From Betaproteobacteria bacterium (lineage in GTDB: Bacteria; Pseudomonadota; Gammaproteobacteria; Burkholderiales; SG8-41): 64,000 nt of DNA. Under the pieces are notes generated by a model that was given only the letters and a program-made list of their open reading frames with translations, was not told the origin of the DNA and did not search any database. Below are positions 13,575 to 24,215 of the stretch, in pieces (positions within the stretch are counted from its first letter, which is position 1; each line of letters starts with the position of its first letter). Where the stretch lies: NCBI GenBank assembly GCA_947486575.1, contig CANKUB010000002.1, positions 42,503-106,502 on the forward strand, written 5' to 3'. Both the position numbers and the translations under genes were made by a program.

Positions 13575-14354
13575 GTGGCCACGCTTCCCAGCTCCACGCA
13601 AATTGTGCCTGATGCGCCGCAGATTCCGCGGCACATTGCTGTCATCATGGATGGCAACGGACGCTGGGCAAAAAATCGATTCATGCCGCGCATTGCAGGG
13701 CACAAGCGCGGTGTGGAATCCGTGCGTAACGCCGTGCGTGCGTGTGCTGAGCGTGGTGTGCAATACCTGACGTTATTCGCTTTCAGCAGCGAAAACTGGC
13801 GGCGGCCTAAAGATGAAGTCAAATTCCTGATGCAGTTGTTTATGCACGTGCTTGAAGCAGAAGTATCCAAGTTACACCGGAATAATATTCGTTTGAAAAT
13901 CGTCGGCGATCTCTCCCAGTTTGATGAAAGGCTGGTGCAGCTGGTTCGTGAGGCAGAAGAAAAAACTAAAAATAATCAACAGCTTACGTTAACTGTGGCA
14001 GCCAATTACGGTGGTCGTTGGGATATTCTTCAGGCGCTGAATCACCTGGTGCGAGCACATCCCGAAAAAGCGGGTAACTATAGCGAGAGTGATTTCGCGC
14101 CGTATTTGTCGATGCAAGACGCGCCAGAGCCGGATCTCTTCATACGAACTGGTGGCGAAAAGCGCGTGAGCAATTTTTTGTTGTGGCAACTGGCGTATAC
14201 CGAACTGTATTTCACCGACATGCTGTGGCCCGATTTTGATGCGGCAGCACTGGATACTGCTATCGCTTCCTATCAGCAGCGCGAACGCCGCTATGGGCGA
14301 ACCAGTGAGCAGTTGCAGGGCGACGTACCACAGCGCGGCATGGCTGGTGGCTGA
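13575..14354 (+). CDS. uppS: Undecaprenyl diphosphate synthase
   Basis: A cis-prenyltransferase that condenses isopentenyl diphosphate units onto farnesyl diphosphate, making the C55 carrier for peptidoglycan and LPS. The 259 residues contain [16 protein letters not shown] (catalytic Asp), [14 protein letters not shown], and [19 protein letters not shown]. The GTG start at 13575 is favoured because no in-frame ATG lies before the conserved block and it sits 5 bp after frr. Coupled order uppS-cdsA-dxr. Confidence 0.96.
   Translation: MATLPSSTQIVPDAPQIPRHIAVIMDGNGRWAKNRFMPRIAGHKRGVESVRNAVRACAERGVQYLTLFAFSSENWRRPKDEVKFLMQLFMHVLEAEVSKLHRNNIRLKIVGDLSQFDERLVQLVREAEEKTKNNQQLTLTVAANYGGRWDILQALNHLVRAHPEKAGNYSESDFAPYLSMQDAPEPDLFIRTGGEKRVSNFLLWQLAYTELYFTDMLWPDFDAAALDTAIASYQQRERRYGRTSEQLQGDVPQRGMAGG
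13965..13987 (-). repeat. Dispersed AT-rich motif, TTGATTT subtype, inside uppS
   Basis: On the minus strand it reads GTAAGCTGTTGATTATTTTT, a member of the second subtype of the dispersed motif. It also fits the IHF core consensus WATCAANNNNTTR. It is inside the uppS coding region (NNQQLTL), so it may be chance, but the codons are unusually AT-rich. Confidence 0.3.
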
Positions 14355-14393
14355 TTTTCATCCGCTGTTATTGGCGCGTACTGGCTGAGGTAG

Positions 14394-15203
14394 ATGCTTA
14401 AAACGCGCGTTCTTACCGTTGCAATACTACTGCCGCTGTTTATTGTGGCATTGTTTTATTTTCCCGTTACGGTGTGGGCGCTATTTGTGGCATTGCTGGC
14501 GTTAATCGCCGCTTGGGAGTGGGGCGGGCTTGCGGGGTGGGGCGCCATGGCACGCATGGCATACGTCGGCCTTATTGCGGGATGCGGTGTGCTGCTGTGG
14601 CAGTTTGGTTACGTTGATCCGCGCAGTGGGGACATGGTGTATCCAGTAGTGCTTGGCGTTTCATTGATATTCTGGATGGTGTTGGCACCGCTGTGGCTCG
14701 CGCGCAATTGGCGTATTCAGTCGTCTGTTGTACTCGCAGTAACTGGTGCCATTCTGTTGCTGCCGCTGTGGCTGGCCCTGGTGTGGTGGCAGCAAAAGCC
14801 CATGCTGCTGTTGATGCTTATGTCCATCGCGTGGGTGTCTGACACCGCAGCGTATTTATGTGGTCGGCGTTGGGGGCGGCGCAAACTGGCAGTAACCATT
14901 AGTCCGGGCAAGACCTGGGAGGGCGTCTTTGGTGCGGTCGTGGCCGTCAGCGCCTATTATTTTATTTTGCAGGTGACCGCCCCGGGGCTTCCGGTGTTGC
15001 TGCAGGGCATCGCGGGATTCGGCTTGTTTTTATTCAGCATGGTGCTGGGCATAGAGGGCGATTTGTTTGAATCGTGGATCAAGCGCACTGCGGGCGTAAA
15101 AGACAGCGGCAGTATTTTTCCAGGGCATGGCGGTGCGCTCGATCGCATTGACGCGCTGACCGCGAGTATGCCACCGGTAACGTTGCTGCTGCTGATGCTT
15201 TAA
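14394..15203 (+). CDS. cdsA: Phosphatidate cytidylyltransferase
   Basis: An integral membrane enzyme making CDP-diacylglycerol from phosphatidate and CTP for all phospholipids. The 269 residues are almost entirely hydrophobic helices (about seven). The conserved cytoplasmic motif SDTAAYLCGRRWGRRKLA..SPGKTWEG lies at about 145-180, and the C-terminal signature DSGSIFPGHGGALDRID at about 235-252. The final 20 residues are hydrophobic and slightly shorter than in some homologues. It is followed 12 bp later by dxr. Confidence 0.94.
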   Translation: MLKTRVLTVAILLPLFIVALFYFPVTVWALFVALLALIAAWEWGGLAGWGAMARMAYVGLIAGCGVLLWQFGYVDPRSGDMVYPVVLGVSLIFWMVLAPLWLARNWRIQSSVVLAVTGAILLLPLWLALVWWQQKPMLLLMLMSIAWVSDTAAYLCGRRWGRRKLAVTISPGKTWEGVFGAVVAVSAYYFILQVTAPGLPVLLQGIAGFGLFLFSMVLGIEGDLFESWIKRTAGVKDSGSIFPGHGGALDRIDALTASMPPVTLLLLML

Positions 15204-15215
15204 ACTCCCTTCCGC

Positions 15216-16445
15216 ATGCAAAATCTGACTATTCTCGGATCTACAGGCAGCATCGGCGTAAATACGCTGGATGTAGTTGCGCGCCATCCGCAACGCTTTC
15301 GCATTGTTGCGCTGACAGCAAAATCGCGCACAGATGTACTGCTTCGACAGTGCAAACAGTTTACACCGCAGTTCGCTGTTTTGACCGATGCGGAAGCGGC
15401 AAAAGCCTTTGAGCAAAGTGTGAAAGAAGCAGGCTTGTCCACGCGTGTGTTGTGTGGTGTTGAAGCGCTGGAAAAAGTAGCGCGCCTGCCGCAAGTGGAT
15501 ACCGTGATGGCTGCAATCGTCGGCATTGCGGGCTTGCGGCCCACATTGGCGGCGGCGGGCAGCGGCAAAAAAGTACTGCTGGCAAATAAAGAGTCGCTGG
15601 TCACAGCGGGTGGTTTGTTCATGGATACCGTGCGTAGCCACGGCGCGACCTTGCTGCCGATTGATAGCGAACACAATGCGGTGTTTCAATCGCTGCCGCG
15701 TGATTTTGATGGCAATCTTGCGCGCTGTGGCGTGCGACGAATCTTGCTGACTGCTTCGGGTGGCCCGTTTCGCACGCTACCGCTGGATCAATTTGAGGGC
15801 ATCACGCCGGATCAAGCGTGCGCGCACCCCAATTGGGTTATGGGGCGCAAAATTTCCGTCGATTCAGCCACCATGATGAACAAGGGGCTGGAGGTCATAG
15901 AAGCGCATTGGCTATTTGGCGCGCCGCCGCAAAGCATTGAAGTGGTAGTACATCCTGAGAGCATTGTGCATTCAATGGTTGCCTACGTGGATGGCTCGGT
16001 GATCGCGCAACTCGGTAATCCGGATATGCGCACACCTATCGCACATGCGCTGGCCTACCCGGAGCGCATCACCAACGGCGTTGATATTCTTGATCTAACG
16101 GCAGCAGGCACGCTGCATTTTGAAAAGCCTGACTGGGGACGTTTTCCCTGTCTGGCGCTGGCGTTCGAGGCGTTGCGCGCGGGCAATGGTGCTGCCACGG
16201 TGCTGAATGCAGCCAATGAGGTAGCCGTGGAACGTTTTCTCGAACAGAAGTTGAAATATCTGGATATTCCGCACCTGATCGAGGCTGTGCTGACCACGGT
16301 ACATGCGTCAGCAGCGCATAGCCTCGATGATGTGCTCGCGCTTGACCATGAAGCGCGCGAACAGGCGTGGCAGTGGGGGCGCCCCAGTAACACGGCCATA
16401 GGCGGTCGAGTTGCGGGAACCATTGCGGTGGTGGTGCAGTCCTAA
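15216..16445 (+). CDS. dxr: 1-deoxy-D-xylulose 5-phosphate reductoisomerase
   Basis: The committed step of the MEP isoprenoid pathway: DXP to MEP with NADPH. The 409-residue product has the NADPH loop [28 protein letters not shown], the metal and substrate segment [21 protein letters not shown], and [21 protein letters not shown]. Its products feed uppS just upstream. It is slightly longer than the common 395-400 because of a short C-terminal extension. Confidence 0.97.
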   Translation: MQNLTILGSTGSIGVNTLDVVARHPQRFRIVALTAKSRTDVLLRQCKQFTPQFAVLTDAEAAKAFEQSVKEAGLSTRVLCGVEALEKVARLPQVDTVMAAIVGIAGLRPTLAAAGSGKKVLLANKESLVTAGGLFMDTVRSHGATLLPIDSEHNAVFQSLPRDFDGNLARCGVRRILLTASGGPFRTLPLDQFEGITPDQACAHPNWVMGRKISVDSATMMNKGLEVIEAHWLFGAPPQSIEVVVHPESIVHSMVAYVDGSVIAQLGNPDMRTPIAHALAYPERITNGVDILDLTAAGTLHFEKPDWGRFPCLALAFEALRAGNGAATVLNAANEVAVERFLEQKLKYLDIPHLIEAVLTTVHASAAHSLDDVLALDHEAREQAWQWGRPSNTAIGGRVAGTIAVVVQS

Positions 16446-16458
16446 CAAGCTGATTATC

Positions 16459-17832
16459 ATGGGCATCATACTTTTCAAATTTGCGGCGTTTTTGCTGGCA
16501 CTGGGCGTGCTGGTAGTGATTCATGAGCTGGGCCATTACTGGGTGGCACGCTGGTGCAACGTCAAGGTGCTGCGATTTTCAGTAGGCTTCGGCAAGCCAC
16601 TGAAAACGTGGGTGCGCGGGGCCGACAACACCGAGTGGGTGTTAGCAGCTGTGCCGCTGGGTGGCTACGTCAAAATGCTCGATGAGCGTGAATCGCCGGT
16701 TGCGCCCAAGGAATTGCCGCGAGCGTTTAACCGGCAAACCGTGTGGAAGCGTATCGCCATTGTGCTGGCAGGGCCCGTAGCCAATCTGCTGTTGGCAATT
16801 GCCCTGTACTGGGGGCTATTCATGCACGGCGTGCCGGGCGTGCGACCCGTCGTGGGTGCGCCAGTGGCTTCAAGCGCTTCGGCAAAAGCGGGTTTTGTCA
16901 CAGGCGATACGATTACCAGCGTGGCTGGCGAGCGGGTGTCTACCTGGCAGGATGCGCGCTGGGTATTGCTGAAAAATGCTGTGCATAAGCAGGTTGTAGC
17001 CGTGCAAGTCACGACGGATACCGACGATACGGCAACACGCAACCTCGATATGTCAGGGCTGACTGCGGCTGATCTCGATGGCGATTTTCTCAAGGTGCTG
17101 GGGGTAACGCCCTTTCAGCTCAAGGCGCCACCGGAAATCGCACGTATCGCGGCAGGCAGCGCGTCGGAGCGCGCAGGCTTAAAAGCGGGTGACGAAATCG
17201 TCGCGTTGAACAATGTGCGTTTGGAATCGGTTGAGCATGCCATAAAAATCATTCAAGCGCATGCAGGCAAGGTGTTGATCGCTGAAATTCGTCGCGATGG
17301 CATTGTATTGCCGCCTCTGGAAGTTACCCCCGAAGCGACTGCCGAAGCAGACGGACGTCAGATGGGGCGTATTGGCGCGATGTTGCAGCCGCTGCAAAAA
17401 GTGTTCAGTAAATACCGCGTGGAAGTGCGCTATGGCCCCATCGATGGCCTGGGCCAGGCGATAATGAAAACTTGGGACACATCGATATTCAGTCTGAAAA
17501 TGCTGGGCAAAATGGTGACGGGAGAAGTCTCGCTGAAAAATCTCAGCGGGCCGATAACCATAGCCGATTATGCGGGGCAATCCGCGCAACATGGCTGGAT
17601 TGCCTATCTGGTGTTTCTGGCACTGATCAGCATCAGTCTCGGCGTGTTGAATCTGCTGCCGATCCCGTTATTGGATGGGGGGCATTTGATGTATTATATC
17701 GTTGAGGTTTTCAAGGGCACTCCGGTGTCGGAGCAAGTCATGGAAATCGGGCAGCGTGTTGGCATGGGTCTGCTGTTACTCATGATGGCATTTGCGCTCT
17801 TCAATGATGTTAATCGACTGATAAGCGGCTAG
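16459..17832 (+). CDS. rseP: Site-2 protease RseP (zinc metalloprotease)
   Basis: Cleaves anti-sigma factor RseA within the membrane to release the envelope stress sigma factor. The ATG at 16459 is preferred because it puts the first membrane helix and the VIHELGHY zinc motif at residues 10-35, as in the family; the open frame upstream of it overlaps dxr. Two PDZ domains occupy about 110-310. The C-terminal helix pair carries NLLPIPLLDGGHL, giving the third zinc ligand. 457 residues. bamA follows 3 bp later. Confidence 0.96.
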   Translation: MGIILFKFAAFLLALGVLVVIHELGHYWVARWCNVKVLRFSVGFGKPLKTWVRGADNTEWVLAAVPLGGYVKMLDERESPVAPKELPRAFNRQTVWKRIAIVLAGPVANLLLAIALYWGLFMHGVPGVRPVVGAPVASSASAKAGFVTGDTITSVAGERVSTWQDARWVLLKNAVHKQVVAVQVTTDTDDTATRNLDMSGLTAADLDGDFLKVLGVTPFQLKAPPEIARIAAGSASERAGLKAGDEIVALNNVRLESVEHAIKIIQAHAGKVLIAEIRRDGIVLPPLEVTPEATAEADGRQMGRIGAMLQPLQKVFSKYRVEVRYGPIDGLGQAIMKTWDTSIFSLKMLGKMVTGEVSLKNLSGPITIADYAGQSAQHGWIAYLVFLALISISLGVLNLLPIPLLDGGHLMYYIVEVFKGTPVSEQVMEIGQRVGMGLLLLMMAFALFNDVNRLISG

Positions 17833-17835
17833 TTC

Positions 17836-20139
17836 ATGGCATTTAGCTTTTTGCACTCATGGCGTTTCAATTTCTGCCTGATCTGCGCTGCCCTATGCAC
17901 CTCACTTAACGCCCCGGCTGCGCTGGCAATGGATCCTTTCGTCATCAAGGACATCCGGGTCGAGGGCCTGCAACGCACCGAAGCCGGCACCATTTTCAGC
18001 TATCTGCCCGTGCGTGTGGGCGACACGCTTACTGACGAAAAATCTTCCGAGGCGATTCGTTCGTTGTTTGCCACCGGGTTTTTCAAGGACGTTACGCTGG
18101 AAGTTGATGGCAACGTGCTGGTTGTGGTGATTCAAGAGCGGCCCTCGATTGCGCAAGTTGATTTTACCGGTGTCAAGGAATTCGACAAAGAAACCCTGAA
18201 CAAAGCCATGCGGCAAATCGGTTTGGCCGAAGGCCGTATTTTTGATCGCGGCACGGCAGATCGTGCAGAGCAGGAGTTAAAACGCCAATACCTGACGCGC
18301 GGTAAATACGCGGCTGAAGTTACGACAACCGTCACCCCGCTGGAGCGCAATCGCGTATCGGTGAATTTCACTGTGGTGGAAGGCGACTCCTCTAAAATCC
18401 GCCAGATTTCAATTATTGGCGCCAAGGCATTTACCGAGAAACAGTTGTTGAGTCTGTTTGTGCTGCGTGAGCCTGGGTTGTTAACCTGGTATAGCAAACA
18501 GGATCAATATTCTCGTCAAAAACTGTCAGCAGACCTGGAAACATTGCGTTCGTATTACCAGGATCGTGGCTACCTGGAATTCAACATTGATTCGACGCAG
18601 GTGTCGATTACACCTGATAAAAAAGATATTTATATCACCGTAAGTATTATCGAAGGTGAAAAATACAACGTTGCCGACGTCAAAATCGAAGGACAGTTGC
18701 TGATACCCGAAGCGGAAATCCGCAAGCTGATAACGGTGAAGCAAGGTGACGTGTTTTCCAGGGTAAGGCTTAACGAATCAACCAAGAAAATTACCGAACG
18801 CCTAGGCAACGATGGTTATGCCTTTGCCAATGTAAACGCCGCGCCTGAGCTCAATAAAGAAAAGCGCGAAGCCATCTTTACTTTTTTCATCGATCCGGGT
18901 CGCCGTGTTTATGTGCGGCGCATCAACATTGGCGGCAATAGTCGCACTCGTGATGAAGTGATCCGTCGCGAGATGCGCCAAATGGAAAGCGCGTGGTATT
19001 CAGGCGAAAACATCACGACCTCCAAGCGTCGCGTTGACAAGCTGGGCTACTTTACCGAAGTGAATGTGGAAAACCCGGCAGTGCAGGGCACTACGGATCA
19101 GGTGGATGTGAATTTCACGGTGGTTGAAAGGCCTACCGGCAATATTTTGCTGGGTGCGGGATTCGGCAGCGGATCGGGTATTGTGTTGTCGGGGTCTATA
19201 TCGCAAAATAATATCTTTGGCTCGGGCAAGCATCTGTCGGTTCAGGTCAGCGGCAGTCAATTCAATAAAATTTACTCGGTGTCCTTTACTGACCCCTATT
19301 TCACTGCGGACGGTGTAAGTGTTGGTTATGATTTGTACCATCGCAAGATCGATGCACAAGGCAGTAATCTGGGTGAATATGTCACAAAGACCACTGGCGC
19401 TGGTGTGCGCTTCGGTGTGCCGATTAGCGAAATTGACACCATTCAATATGGTCTTGCGTTTGAGGAAACCAGCATTACGACTTTTCCCACAAGTCCATTG
19501 TTCTACACGGATTACGTGAGCTCGTTTGGACCGCGCAATACGGCGTTCATGCCCAGCGTGGGCTGGGTGCGGGATGGCCGTGACTCGCTGATTTATCCCA
19601 TGTCAGGCACGTTTCAGCGTGCATTTGCTGATGGGGGCTTGCCGGGGGGCACGTTGCGGTATTACCGGATGAACTATCAGTACCAGCGCTATTTCCCGAT
19701 GACAAGAACGACGGCGCTGATGTGGAATGGCGAGATCGGTTATGGCGACGGTTATAGCGGTAAATCCCTGCCGTTTTTCAAGAATTACTTTGCAGGCGGC
19801 GTATCGTCGTTGCGGGGTTACCGGCTGAATACGGTGGCACCGCGTGACGCCAACGGTGATCCGCGCGGCGGCAATCGTAAATTGTTGACCAATCTGGAAT
19901 ACCTGTTTCCGTTTCCAGGGTTGAACAATGACAAGTCGGTCAGATTGAGCGCATTCTTTGATGCGGGTGGTGTGTCCGACAATAAATTTGATTCCAGCGC
20001 ACTGCGCTACTCAACCGGCGCGGCACTGGCCTGGGTGTCACCATTTGGCCCGCTGAAATTCAGCATCGGGGTACCTTTGATTAACAAGTTGAATGATAAG
20101 CGGCAAATATTTCAGTTCACGTTTGGTGGCGCGTTTTAG
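17836..20139 (+). CDS. bamA: Outer membrane protein assembly factor BamA
   Basis: Central subunit of the BAM complex, inserting beta-barrel proteins into the outer membrane. The 767 residues begin with a signal peptide (hydrophobic core about 12-30, cleavage near ALA-MDPF). Five POTRA domains follow to about residue 425, then a 16-strand barrel with the conserved GxGxGSG-type entry strand (LLGAGFGSGSGIVLSG) and the loop 6 motif (V)SSLRGYR. The last residue is Phe, as expected for the barrel signal (IFQFTFGGAF). Confidence 0.97.
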   Translation: MAFSFLHSWRFNFCLICAALCTSLNAPAALAMDPFVIKDIRVEGLQRTEAGTIFSYLPVRVGDTLTDEKSSEAIRSLFATGFFKDVTLEVDGNVLVVVIQERPSIAQVDFTGVKEFDKETLNKAMRQIGLAEGRIFDRGTADRAEQELKRQYLTRGKYAAEVTTTVTPLERNRVSVNFTVVEGDSSKIRQISIIGAKAFTEKQLLSLFVLREPGLLTWYSKQDQYSRQKLSADLETLRSYYQDRGYLEFNIDSTQVSITPDKKDIYITVSIIEGEKYNVADVKIEGQLLIPEAEIRKLITVKQGDVFSRVRLNESTKKITERLGNDGYAFANVNAAPELNKEKREAIFTFFIDPGRRVYVRRINIGGNSRTRDEVIRREMRQMESAWYSGENITTSKRRVDKLGYFTEVNVENPAVQGTTDQVDVNFTVVERPTGNILLGAGFGSGSGIVLSGSISQNNIFGSGKHLSVQVSGSQFNKIYSVSFTDPYFTADGVSVGYDLYHRKIDAQGSNLGEYVTKTTGAGVRFGVPISEIDTIQYGLAFEETSITTFPTSPLFYTDYVSSFGPRNTAFMPSVGWVRDGRDSLIYPMSGTFQRAFADGGLPGGTLRYYRMNYQYQRYFPMTRTTALMWNGEIGYGDGYSGKSLPFFKNYFAGGVSSLRGYRLNTVAPRDANGDPRGGNRKLLTNLEYLFPFPGLNNDKSVRLSAFFDAGGVSDNKFDSSALRYSTGAALAWVSPFGPLKFSIGVPLINKLNDKRQIFQFTFGGAF

Positions 20140-20166
20140 CGCTGTTTCAGTGCAAGGATAATAGGT

Positions 20167-20670
20167 ATGCGTAACCTGAAGATGACATCGGTTTTGATTT
20201 TCTCGCTGCTGCTGGTGTGCGGCGTTCAAGCGGCTGATCTGAAAGTCGGCTTTGTCGATGCCGAGCGCGTCAACCGTGAATCCGCGCCAGCTGATGAGGC
20301 CAGCAAGCGCCTCGAAAAAGAGTTTCAGCCGCGCGTGTCGGAAATCCAGCGTCGTGAAGGCCAGATCAAATCCGCGCAAGCACAGTTTGAGAAAGATGCG
20401 CTGACCATGAGCGAGAACGATCGTCGCAGCCGGGAGCAGGAAATGTCGCGGCAAATCGTGGACCTACAGCGCTTACAACGTGAGTTTCAGGAAGACCTGA
20501 ATCTGCGACGCAATCAAGAGCTTGGGGGGTTGCTTGAGCGTGCCAATAAAATCATTCGGCAGATCGCAGAATCCGAGAAATATGATCTTATTTTGCAGGA
20601 AGCCGTCTATCGCAGCCCGCGCATCGACATTACAGATCGGGTGTTGAAGGCACTTGCCGGCGGAAAATAG
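20167..20670 (+). CDS. skp: Periplasmic chaperone Skp/OmpH
   Basis: A 167-residue secreted chaperone that escorts unfolded outer membrane proteins to BamA. It has an N-terminal signal peptide (about 1-22, ending VQA-ADLKVGFVD), a long charged coiled-coil body rich in Glu, Arg and Gln, and the C-terminal YDLILQEAVYRSPRIDITDRVLKAL segment typical of the family. Its place between bamA and lpxD is the conserved order. Confidence 0.94.
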   Translation: MRNLKMTSVLIFSLLLVCGVQAADLKVGFVDAERVNRESAPADEASKRLEKEFQPRVSEIQRREGQIKSAQAQFEKDALTMSENDRRSREQEMSRQIVDLQRLQREFQEDLNLRRNQELGGLLERANKIIRQIAESEKYDLILQEAVYRSPRIDITDRVLKALAGGK

Positions 20671-20767
20671 CGTCGCTTGTCCAGCTTGCTCAATGGTTTC
20701 GCTCGCGGGGCCAATGTGCTCGTGACGAAATGCTGCGTATTTTCACGTGACAGGGTCGGTACGCACC

Positions 20768-21805
20768 GTGATATCACTTAGCCTCGGCGAAATTGTTCGC
20801 ACACTCGGTGGTAAAGTTGAAGGCAATGCCGAAACGCGAATTGAGAAAATTGGCACGCTGGAAGGTGCCGACGCATCGTCTATAGCCTATCTCGCCAACG
20901 AGCGATTTCTTGGCGCTCTGCATGCAACGCATGCTGGTGCTGTGATCCTGGCAACCGATCAGTGCAACGCAACGCAGTTGCCTCGTATAGTGTGCGGTAA
21001 CCCGCATGCTTATTTTGCGCGCGTGACCGCGTTGCTGCATCCTGTCGCAAACGCTGTAGCGGGCATACATCCGCGCGCAACGGTAGATTCCTCGGCCACG
21101 CTGGGTAGCGGTGTTAGTGTCGGCCCCAACGTGGTTGTGGGCTGCGACGCGCACATCGGTGAGGGTGTGAGCATTGGTGCGAATTGTTATGTGGGCGATG
21201 GCGTTACTATCGGCGCTGGTACGCGACTATGGCCCGGTGTGGTGATCTATCACGAGTGCCGGATTGGCGAACGTGTTGTATTACATGCGGGGGTGGTAAT
21301 CGGCGCAGATGGCTTTGGCAACGCGTGGGATATCGATCATTGGGTTAAAGTACCGCAAATAGGTCGTGCCATCATCGGTAACGACGTTGAGATTGGCGCA
21401 AATACCACCGTCGACCGCGGAGCAATTGATGACACCGTGATCGAAGACGGCGTGAGGCTCGATAATCTCATCATGATCGCGCACAACGTACATGTGGGTG
21501 CGCATACGGCAATTGCCGCCTGCACCGGCATTGCCGGCAGCACGCGTATAGGCCGCAATTGTCGCATTGGCGGCGCAGTGGGCATCGCAGGACATTTGAC
21601 GATTTGCGACAATGTGGAAGTCGGAGGCAAAACGCTGATTACAAAATCCATCGCAGCGCCCGGCTCGTACAGTGGCGGTTATCCCTTTGAGGAAAGCCGC
21701 GCGTGGCGCCGCAACGCAATTCAAATTCGCCATCTTGACGAAATGGCCCGGCACATTAAACAGCTCGAAAAGCGCCTTGCGCTGCTGGAAAGGAAAGACC
21801 CATGA
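20768..21805 (+). CDS. lpxD: UDP-3-O-acylglucosamine N-acyltransferase
   Basis: Third step of lipid A synthesis, adding the N-linked 3-hydroxyacyl chain. About 345 residues: an N-terminal uridine-binding domain (to about residue 100), a left-handed beta-helix of hexapeptide repeats (for example [18 protein letters not shown]), and C-terminal helices. The catalytic His region reads [12 protein letters not shown]. The GTG at 20768 gives [15 protein letters not shown], matching the family opening; a GTG at 20747 is possible. The 3' end overlaps fabZ as ATGA. Confidence 0.95.
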   Translation: MISLSLGEIVRTLGGKVEGNAETRIEKIGTLEGADASSIAYLANERFLGALHATHAGAVILATDQCNATQLPRIVCGNPHAYFARVTALLHPVANAVAGIHPRATVDSSATLGSGVSVGPNVVVGCDAHIGEGVSIGANCYVGDGVTIGAGTRLWPGVVIYHECRIGERVVLHAGVVIGADGFGNAWDIDHWVKVPQIGRAIIGNDVEIGANTTVDRGAIDDTVIEDGVRLDNLIMIAHNVHVGAHTAIAACTGIAGSTRIGRNCRIGGAVGIAGHLTICDNVEVGGKTLITKSIAAPGSYSGGYPFEESRAWRRNAIQIRHLDEMARHIKQLEKRLALLERKDP

Positions 21806-22251
21806 TCCAGATGAATCTTCATCAGGTGCTGGAGTATCTGCCGCATCGCTATCCGTTTTTGCTGGTGGATCGCGTGTTGTCGTGCGAGCCGGGCAAAGAA
21901 ATTTGCGCGCTGAAAAACGTCACCATCAACGAGCCATTTTTTAACGGGCACTTTCCACATTATCCCGTGATGCCCGGCGTGTTGATTATCGAAGCGCTGG
22001 CGCAGGCAGCGGCGATTCTTTCGTTTTTGACCATGAACGAAAAACCCGATCCTGACTCGTTGTATTATTTTGTTGGTATCGATAAAGCGCGTTTCAAGAA
22101 ACCCGTGTCGCCAGGCGACGCGCTGCATCTGCACGTGGCGCTGGATAAACACATGCGAGGCGTGTGGCGCTTTAACGCGCAGGCAAAAGTTGAAGGTGAG
22201 TTGGTGGCTGAAGCGCAGTTGTTGTGTGCCAAAAGAGCTGTTCAGAAATAA
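21802..22251 (+). CDS. fabZ: 3-hydroxyacyl-ACP dehydratase FabZ
   Basis: A hot-dog-fold dehydratase of fatty acid synthesis, 149 residues. The catalytic motif is visible as [19 protein letters not shown] (His and Glu). [13 protein letters not shown] near the N-terminus and PGDALHLHV are also typical. It uses the same 3-hydroxyacyl-ACP pool as LpxA and LpxD, which explains its position between them. It is coupled to lpxD by a 4 bp overlap. Confidence 0.97.
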   Translation: MIQMNLHQVLEYLPHRYPFLLVDRVLSCEPGKEICALKNVTINEPFFNGHFPHYPVMPGVLIIEALAQAAAILSFLTMNEKPDPDSLYYFVGIDKARFKKPVSPGDALHLHVALDKHMRGVWRFNAQAKVEGELVAEAQLLCAKRAVQK

Positions 22252-22272
22252 TCAATAAAAACAAACAGTTAC
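22252..22272 (-). repeat. Dispersed AT-rich motif, copy 5
   Basis: Read on the minus strand it is GTAACTGTTTGTTTTTATTG followed by A. It fills the whole 21 bp gap between the fabZ stop and the lpxA ATG, replacing any obvious ribosome site there. Confidence 0.6.
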
Positions 22273-23052
22273 ATGAGCTCCCGTATTCACGCTACCTCTA
22301 TTGTTGATTCCGCCGCGCGCATCGCCGCCGATGTGGAGATCGGGCCGTATTCCATTATCGGGCCGCACGTCGAAATCGGCGCGGGCTGCGTGATCGGCCC
22401 GCATGCAGTGATTAAAGGCCACACACGCATTGGTATCAACAACCACATTTTTCAATTTGTATCGCTGGGCGAAATGCCGCAGGACAAAAAATACGCGGGC
22501 GAACCCACGCGCCTTGAGATTGGCGACAACAATGTTATCCGCGAATTTTGCACCTTTAACATCGGCACCGCGCAGGATGTCGGGGTTACGCGACTGGGCA
22601 ATGATAACTGGATCATGGCTTACGTGCATCTCGCGCATGATTGCCAGATCGGCAACCACACCATTTTCGCCAACAATGCGCAACTCGCAGGCCACGTGCA
22701 TATCGGCGATTACGCCATCCTTGGCGGTTACACGGGGGTGCATCAATTCTGTCGCGTCGGCGCGCATGTCATCACCGGCATCGGCACGCATGTACTGAAA
22801 GACGTGCCGCCGTTTGTTACGGCTTCCGGCAGTCCGGCAGCGCCGCACGGCATCAACGCTGAAGGGCTGAAGCGACGCGGTTACAGCGCTGAGGCGGTTA
22901 GCGAAATTCGCCGTGCTTACAAGACGCTATTTCGTTCGGGCGACACACTCGACGTCGCGCTGGCCGCACTTAAAACACAGGCGGCTGCGTGCGCGGAATT
23001 GCAACTGCTGGTTGATTTTCTGTTGGTGCCGGGCCGCGGCATTATCCGCTGA
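22273..23052 (+). CDS. lpxA: UDP-N-acetylglucosamine acyltransferase
   Basis: First step of lipid A synthesis, O-acylating UDP-GlcNAc with 3-hydroxyacyl-ACP. The 259 residues form a hexapeptide-repeat beta-helix (for example IAADVEIGPYSIIGPHVEIG) with the catalytic His in MAYVHLAHDCQIGNH and a C-terminal helical domain (GLKRRGYSAEAVSEIRRAYK). Normal length. It starts immediately after a copy of the dispersed motif and lies 5 bp before lpxB. Confidence 0.97.
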   Translation: MSSRIHATSIVDSAARIAADVEIGPYSIIGPHVEIGAGCVIGPHAVIKGHTRIGINNHIFQFVSLGEMPQDKKYAGEPTRLEIGDNNVIREFCTFNIGTAQDVGVTRLGNDNWIMAYVHLAHDCQIGNHTIFANNAQLAGHVHIGDYAILGGYTGVHQFCRVGAHVITGIGTHVLKDVPPFVTASGSPAAPHGINAEGLKRRGYSAEAVSEIRRAYKTLFRSGDTLDVALAALKTQAAACAELQLLVDFLLVPGRGIIR

Positions 23053-23057
23053 TTCGC

Positions 23058-24215
23058 ATGGCAAGCGCGCCAGTGATCGGGCTGGTGGCTGGAGAAGCCT
23101 CCGGCGATTTACTCGGTGCGCATCTGGTTGCGGCGCTCAAGGCGCGACGGCCTGATCTTCAATTCAAAGGCATCGCAGGGCCGCGTATGATCGCTGCGGG
23201 CGTTCAAGCCTTGTTCCCGATGGAAAAACTCGCCGTGCGCGGCTATGTTGAAGTGCTGCGCCACTACCCGGAGATTGCGGGTATACGGCGCAAACTCAAG
23301 CGCCATTTTCTGCAAAACCCGCCTGCGGTTTTTATCGGCATCGACGCGCCAGATTTTAACCTGGGCCTTGAGTTTGATCTCAAGCGGGCGGGCATCACCA
23401 CCATTCAATATGTCAGTCCGTCGATCTGGGCGTGGCGTGGCGAGCGCATTCATTTCATCAAACGTGCGGTGGATCGTGTGCTGGTGCTGTTTCCGTTTGA
23501 AAAAGCGATTTACGACAAAGCGTTAATTACGGCCAGCTACGTCGGCCACCCGCTCGCTGATATGCTTGCTGATTTTCCTGCGAAAGACGTGGTGCGTGCC
23601 TCGCTGAATCTCGCGGCTGACGCGCCGGTGTTTGCGCTGTTGCCCGGCAGCCGCGTCAGCGAATTGCAGGCGCTGGCCGATTTATTTGCCGCTACCGCAA
23701 AACTTATACGTGATGCAATACCTGAAGCGCGCTTTGTTACGCCGCTAGTCAATGGTGAAACGCGCGCGCTGTTTGAAGCCGCTTTGCTTCGCACGCCAGG
23801 CATCAGCGTGCAACTGCTCGACGGCCAATCACACGAAGTGCTGGCCGCGGCAGACGTGGTGCTGGTAGCTTCCGGCACCGCCACGCTGGAGACTGCACTG
23901 CTAAAACGCCCGATGGTGATTACCTATCGCATGCCGCGCTTAAGTGCGTGGCTGATGCGGCGGCGTGGTTATTTGCCGTATGTGGGCTTGCCAAATATTC
24001 TTGCAGGGGAGTTTGTCGTGCCCGAAATTTTGCAGGAGGCCGCTACACCGCAAGCGCTCGCGACAGCGCTGATTGAACTTTATAACGACGTACCGCGCCG
24101 TCAGCAAATTACAAAACGTTTCGAGACCTTGCTCACGGACCTCAGGCAAAACACCGCGCAAAAGGCTGCTGATGCCGTAATGTCGTATCTGGAAAAGCTG
24201 GAAAAGGCGCCATGA
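23058..24215 (+). CDS. lpxB: Lipid A disaccharide synthase
   Basis: A GT19 glycosyltransferase joining UDP-diacylglucosamine and lipid X into the lipid A disaccharide. 385 residues. Seen are [16 protein letters not shown] at the N-terminus, [45 protein letters not shown] and [11 protein letters not shown]. It overlaps rnhB by 4 bp (ATGA). Confidence 0.97.
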   Translation: MASAPVIGLVAGEASGDLLGAHLVAALKARRPDLQFKGIAGPRMIAAGVQALFPMEKLAVRGYVEVLRHYPEIAGIRRKLKRHFLQNPPAVFIGIDAPDFNLGLEFDLKRAGITTIQYVSPSIWAWRGERIHFIKRAVDRVLVLFPFEKAIYDKALITASYVGHPLADMLADFPAKDVVRASLNLAADAPVFALLPGSRVSELQALADLFAATAKLIRDAIPEARFVTPLVNGETRALFEAALLRTPGISVQLLDGQSHEVLAAADVVLVASGTATLETALLKRPMVITYRMPRLSAWLMRRRGYLPYVGLPNILAGEFVVPEILQEAATPQALATALIELYNDVPRRQQITKRFETLLTDLRQNTAQKAADAVMSYLEKLEKAP

